Source of the DNA: Ectopseudomonas mendocina
Lineage (GTDB): Bacteria > Pseudomonadota > Gammaproteobacteria > Pseudomonadales > Pseudomonadaceae
NCBI RefSeq assembly: GCF_016008875.1
Contig: NZ_JADTQG010000005.1
Coordinates: forward strand, 1-64,000
Direction: 5' to 3'
Length of the DNA: 64,000 nt
A model generated the notes under the pieces. It searched no databases. It was not told where the DNA came from and worked only from the letters and a program-made list of their open reading frames with translations. Below, in pieces: positions 60,808 through 64,000 of this stretch. Every line of letters begins with the position of its first letter. Positions within the stretch are counted from its first letter, which is position 1. The translations under genes were made by a program, and so were the position numbers.

Positions 60808-62037
60808 ATGACCCTGTTCGATCCCCTTGTCCTGCCCAATGGCTCGATCATCCCCAACCGCCTCGCCAAGGCGGCGATGGAAGAGAACATGGCGGATAGC
60901 GAGCACGCGCCGTCCGAGCACCTGATGCGCCTTTATCAGGGCTGGGCCGAGGGCGGCGCCGGCCTGCTGATTTCCGGCAACGTGATGGTCGACAGCCGCG
61001 CCATGACCGGCCCCGGTGGCGTGGTGCTGGAAGACGAAGCGCAGCTGGCCAGGTTCGAGCGCTGGGCTTCGGTCGGCCGTACCAAAGGCGCGCAGTTCTG
61101 GCTGCAGATCAACCATCCCGGCCGGCAGATGCAAGCCAACCTGGGCCAGCCGACCTGGGCACCCTCTGCGGTGCCGTTGGAGCTGGGCAACCTGTCCAAG
61201 CGTTTCGCCACGCCGCTGGCGATGACCGAAACAATGATCGCTGAAGTGATCCAGCGCTTCGCCCACACGGCACAGCTCACCGAACGCGCAGGTTTCAACG
61301 GTGTGCAAATCCACGCCGCGCATGGCTACCTGCTCAGCCAGTTCCTCTCCCCCTTGAGCAATCTGCGCAGTGACCAGTGGGGCGGCTCGCTGGAGAACCG
61401 CGCGCGCCTGCTGCTGGAAATCGTCAAGGCGGTGCGTGCTGCGGTGGCACCCGGTTTCGCCGTGGCGGTCAAGCTCAACTCGGCAGACTTCCAGCGTGGC
61501 GGCTTCAGCGCCGCCGACGCACAACAGGTGGTGCGCCTGCTCGACGGCCAGGGCGTGGACCTGGTCGAGTTGTCCGGTGGCAGCTACGAAGCGCCGGCCA
61601 TGCAGGGTCAGGCCCGCGACGGCCGTACCCTGGCGCGCGAAGCCTACTTCCTGGAGTTCGCCCGCGAGATTCGTGCCGTGGCGAGCATGCCGCTTATGGT
61701 CACCGGTGGCATCCGCCGTGCAGCGGTGGCGCAGGAAGTGCTGGCCAGCGGCATCGAGATGGTCGGCATCGGCACGGCCCTGGCCATCGACCCGAGCCTG
61801 CCACGTGACTGGCAGCTCGGCCTCGGCAGCGCTCCCCAGCTGCCGCCGATCACCTGGAACAATAAGGTGCTGGCCTCTCTGGCCAACATGGCACTGGTCA
61901 AATATCACTTGCGCAAGTTGAGCCAGGGCCAAGGCACCCAGCCCGGCGTAGCCCCCTCATGGGCACTGTTGACCCAGCAAGTGCAGGACATATTCAGCGC
62001 TCGCCGATATCGGCGCTGGATGCAGCGACGCCACTGA
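60808..62037 (+). CDS. NADH:flavin oxidoreductase, old yellow enzyme superfamily
   Basis: A 409-residue FMN TIM barrel: LFDPLVLPNGSIIPNRLAKAAMEENMAD at the start, FWLQINHPGRQ, GFNGVQIHAAHGYLLSQFLSPLSNLRSDQWGGSLENRARLLLEIV (active-site H-x2-H and substrate loop) and PLMVTGGIRRAAVAQEVLASGIEMVGIGTAL (phosphate site). It lacks the Fe-S and NAD domains of full-length 2,4-dienoyl-CoA reductase. It likely reduces activated C=C bonds. GAGGA precedes the ATG at 60808. Divergent from the decarboxylase-fold gene and under MerR-type promoter. Confidence 0.9.
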   Translation: MTLFDPLVLPNGSIIPNRLAKAAMEENMADSEHAPSEHLMRLYQGWAEGGAGLLISGNVMVDSRAMTGPGGVVLEDEAQLARFERWASVGRTKGAQFWLQINHPGRQMQANLGQPTWAPSAVPLELGNLSKRFATPLAMTETMIAEVIQRFAHTAQLTERAGFNGVQIHAAHGYLLSQFLSPLSNLRSDQWGGSLENRARLLLEIVKAVRAAVAPGFAVAVKLNSADFQRGGFSAADAQQVVRLLDGQGVDLVELSGGSYEAPAMQGQARDGRTLAREAYFLEFAREIRAVASMPLMVTGGIRRAAVAQEVLASGIEMVGIGTALAIDPSLPRDWQLGLGSAPQLPPITWNNKVLASLANMALVKYHLRKLSQGQGTQPGVAPSWALLTQQVQDIFSARRYRRWMQRRH

Positions 62038-62040
62038 TAC

Positions 62041-62808
62041 TCAGAAAGCCAGCACCTCACCATCCTGTGGAATCAGCAGCTCGACCTGTGCGCGGGCAGC
62101 GGCTTCGGCCAGCGCCACGCGGCTGACCGGGCAGTGACTGATGGCTTCCAGATGATTGGCCACCACTGCCGCGCCGCTCAACCGGGTGAACTCGATCACC
62201 TCGTCGATGCCCATGATAATGTCGCCGCCCAGGTCGAAGCGCGCGCCACCTGCCGGCACCACAGACACGGCTGGCCGGTGCTCGCGCACACAAGCGCGCA
62301 CCTCGTCGGTAAGCAGGGTGTCGCCGGCCAAGTACAGGCTCGGCTCACCCGGCATCTCGATCAGAAAACCGACACCGTGCTCCATCAGGCGCCCGACCAC
62401 TCCCCGACCGTGAGTGCAGCGGACAGTGCGGATGCGTCCGCCAAGAAAGGGACCGGGGAGATCATGCTCCGGCAACAATGGCTGGACATTCAGGCCACGC
62501 TGGCGCAGATGGTCGGCATCATGCGGGGTGCAGATCACCGGAATCTGTCGCTCGCGTAGCCAGCGGGTACCGGCACGATCCAGATGGTCGAAATGCCCTT
62601 TCTGGCAATGCGTGATCAGACAATGGGTGACCGATTCAAGCTCGGCCCAGGCTCCGTTTGGCAGCTCCACCAGCGGGTTGCGCTGGCGGGCGCCGAACAG
62701 ACGCAGCGGCGGCAACGCGTCCCGCCGGGCCAGCATGGGGTCGACCAGCACTCGATGCTGACCGAATTCGACGATGATGGTGGCGTTGCGCAGTTGCTGG
62801 ATTTTCAT
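62041..62808 (-). CDS. MBL-fold metallo-hydrolase
   Basis: A 255-residue protein of the UlaG/RomA-like metallo-beta-lactamase fold. It starts MKIQQLRNATIIVEFGQHRVLVDPML; the metal motif is ITHCQKGHFDHLDRAG, where two extra residues separate the first His from HxDH. Later metal residues lie in YLAGDTLL (Asp) and VVANHLEAISHCP (His). Substrate unknown. Start at 62808 chosen at the domain boundary. It ends three bases from the OYE-family gene (convergent) and is divergent from the GlxA-type gene. Confidence 0.86.
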   Translation of the reverse strand: MKIQQLRNATIIVEFGQHRVLVDPMLARRDALPPLRLFGARQRNPLVELPNGAWAELESVTHCLITHCQKGHFDHLDRAGTRWLRERQIPVICTPHDADHLRQRGLNVQPLLPEHDLPGPFLGGRIRTVRCTHGRGVVGRLMEHGVGFLIEMPGEPSLYLAGDTLLTDEVRACVREHRPAVSVVPAGGARFDLGGDIIMGIDEVIEFTRLSGAAVVANHLEAISHCPVSRVALAEAAARAQVELLIPQDGEVLAF

Positions 62809-62904
62809 GAAAAGCCCTCGAGTTCTGAGAGCTCCATGCTGCCTATCCGCCCCAGGAACAATAATGGCAGCATTGGACATTTTAGATTCATTTCAGGCCA
62901 CCCA

Positions 62905-63861
62905 ATGCGCATTGGTTTGCTGCTGTTTCCCGATTGCATGCCCGCCGGACTGCTGGCTTTTGCCGATTTGCTGCACGCAGCCAATCGCCGGAGCGCAACA
63001 GCACTGTTCGAGGTTCGCTATATCGCCGAGCAGGCCGGGCCGGTGCAGTGCGCCCATGGCCTCGTGCTGCAAGCGCACGCCAACCTCGACCCACGCACGC
63101 TAGATGCCTTGCTTATCCCCGGTTTCTGGGCGGAGTCGGCAGAGCAGGTCGATACGCTGCTGACGAGCAATGCCACGCTGATCAAGGCGCTTTCGGCCGC
63201 AGGCAAGCGCATTCAGCTTTGGAGTTATTGCACGGGTGTCGGCCTGCTCGCGGCCAGCGGCCGGCTCAACGATCAGGCAGCGACGGTAACCTGGTGGCTG
63301 GCGGACGTGATGCGCGAGCGCTTCCCCCGGGTTCGCTGGCAAAGCGAGAGCAGTTGCGTGTTCACCCAGCGCGTGGCCACCGCCTCCGGGGTGAACGGTT
63401 ATTTGCCCATCGCCCAAGGAGTCATCGAGCGTCATGTCAGCGAGGACGTGTTCAAGGACCTCAGCCAGTTGATGGTGCTACCCCGCCCGGCTGTGCCCCA
63501 CAGTGCATTTCAGGGCGCCAGCCTGATGCAGCAACCGGCGGGGCTGTTGCGGCGCCTGCATACCTTGATCGAGCAGACGCCTGCCGAACAGCTGACCGTG
63601 CAGAGCCTGGCCGACAGGCTGGCGATGTCCGAGCGCACCCTGGCGCGCAAGGTGCGGGCGGAAACCGGCGAGGCCGTGGCGAGCTACGCCAGGCGCATCA
63701 AGCTCTATCAGCTCAGTGAACGCCTGGCCATGACCTCGACGCCTCTCGGTACCCTGAGCGCTGATCTGGGTTTCAGCAGCCCGGCCAATCTGCGGCGCAT
63801 GTTCAAGGCACTGACCGGGCTGACACCTGCGCAATATCGCCAGCAGTATGAGCGTCAGTAA
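62905..63861 (+). CDS. GlxA-type regulator (DJ-1/PfpI domain plus AraC HTH)
   Basis: A 318-residue regulator. Residues 1-190 form a class I glutamine-amidotransferase-like (DJ-1/PfpI) domain: MRIGLLLFPDCMPAGLLAFADLLHAAN, LDALLIPGFW, and a nucleophile-elbow-like LWSYCTGVGLLAASGRL with Cys. The C-terminal AraC HTH covers LTVQSLADRLAMSERTLARKV and LGFSSPANLRRMFKALTGLTPAQYR. The ligand is unknown. It is head-to-head with the MBL hydrolase gene, its likely target. The remaining 139 bases to the window end show no gene. Confidence 0.88.
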   Translation: MRIGLLLFPDCMPAGLLAFADLLHAANRRSATALFEVRYIAEQAGPVQCAHGLVLQAHANLDPRTLDALLIPGFWAESAEQVDTLLTSNATLIKALSAAGKRIQLWSYCTGVGLLAASGRLNDQAATVTWWLADVMRERFPRVRWQSESSCVFTQRVATASGVNGYLPIAQGVIERHVSEDVFKDLSQLMVLPRPAVPHSAFQGASLMQQPAGLLRRLHTLIEQTPAEQLTVQSLADRLAMSERTLARKVRAETGEAVASYARRIKLYQLSERLAMTSTPLGTLSADLGFSSPANLRRMFKALTGLTPAQYRQQYERQ

Positions 63862-64000
63862 TCCGGGGTGACCGGAAACGGTGTTTTCGGTGCCCAATCA
63901 CCGCCAAATATTTCAAGATAATTCAAAACGTCCCGAGCAGGAAACGACACAACAAAAATCACGTGGTTCGTTGCATAAACAGAACAGTCCTTTGCCGAAC

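Noticed and set aside
60790-61932. 380-residue reverse frame over the OYE-family gene
   Set aside because: Shadow frame; the forward strand has the flavin-barrel motifs and promoter.

Overview
The window is GC-rich gammaproteobacterial chromosome. Gene content (RlhA, BdlA-like cytosolic chemoreceptors, MucR-like MHYT-GGDEF-EAL protein, EamA, CvfB, YeeN-type YebC, ecotin) and several families of short Pseudomonas-type palindromic repeats point to the genus Pseudomonas, perhaps the mendocina/oleovorans side; that is inference from remembered families, not a database match. Gene density is high and no phage, plasmid, insertion sequence, CRISPR array or rRNA was seen. The only RNA gene found is one tRNA-Thr(CGU).

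Region by region. 1-9.8 kb: DUF1289 gene end, a membrane diguanylate cyclase, GNAT enzyme, EamA transporter, exported FAD oxidase, a ParE/RelE-type toxin-antitoxin pair, a LysR/azoreductase divergent pair, sterol-desaturase-like hydroxylase, methyltransferase. 9.9-24 kb: PAS chemoreceptor, Tat-exported lactonase, a secreted protein made of six 13-residue repeats, cupin, SCO/CtaG copper-assembly pair, LysR gene with a perfect operator-like palindrome, ecotin with a lipobox, HDOD protein, YecA/SEC-C protein, REP elements, rlhA, then two convergent chemoreceptor genes whose stop codons share one CTAG. 24-42 kb: divergent quinone pair (YgiN-like/mdaB), CAP protein, two more diguanylate cyclases, small housekeeping genes, tRNA-Thr, aldose sugar dehydrogenase, MDR reductase, and an MHYT-GGDEF-EAL protein followed by a cluster of palindromic repeats. 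42-47.4 kb: a hydroxypyruvate-isomerase/hydroxyacid-dehydrogenase pair and a four-gene phosphonate/selenate-type ABC importer.

The most unusual accessory region is 47.4-56.9 kb. Six co-directional, closely spaced genes encode a DECR2-like dienoyl-CoA reductase, a retinol-saturase/carotenoid-desaturase-like FAD enzyme, an EthD protein, an AlkK-like acyl-CoA synthetase (broken by one frameshift), a YqhD-like iron alcohol dehydrogenase and an epoxide-hydrolase-like enzyme. A Crp/Fnr regulator is divergent, followed by an AraC regulator that is divergent from a TauD/TfdA dioxygenase. I read this as a catabolic island for an unsaturated, perhaps isoprenoid or fatty, alcohol/aldehyde/acid.

A second small regulon lies at 59-62 kb. 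A MerR regulator sits beside a divergent pair, an exported acetoacetate-decarboxylase-fold protein (interrupted by an in-frame amber codon) and an old-yellow-enzyme-type oxidoreductase. Both face an intergenic region carrying two back-to-back promoters with the 19-bp spacer and dyads typical of MerR control. The window closes with a metallo-hydrolase and a divergent GlxA-type regulator.

Signalling is a theme: four c-di-GMP enzymes, three chemoreceptors without membrane segments and an HDOD protein. No GC, codon or homology computation was done; all family calls rest on motifs read from the translations.
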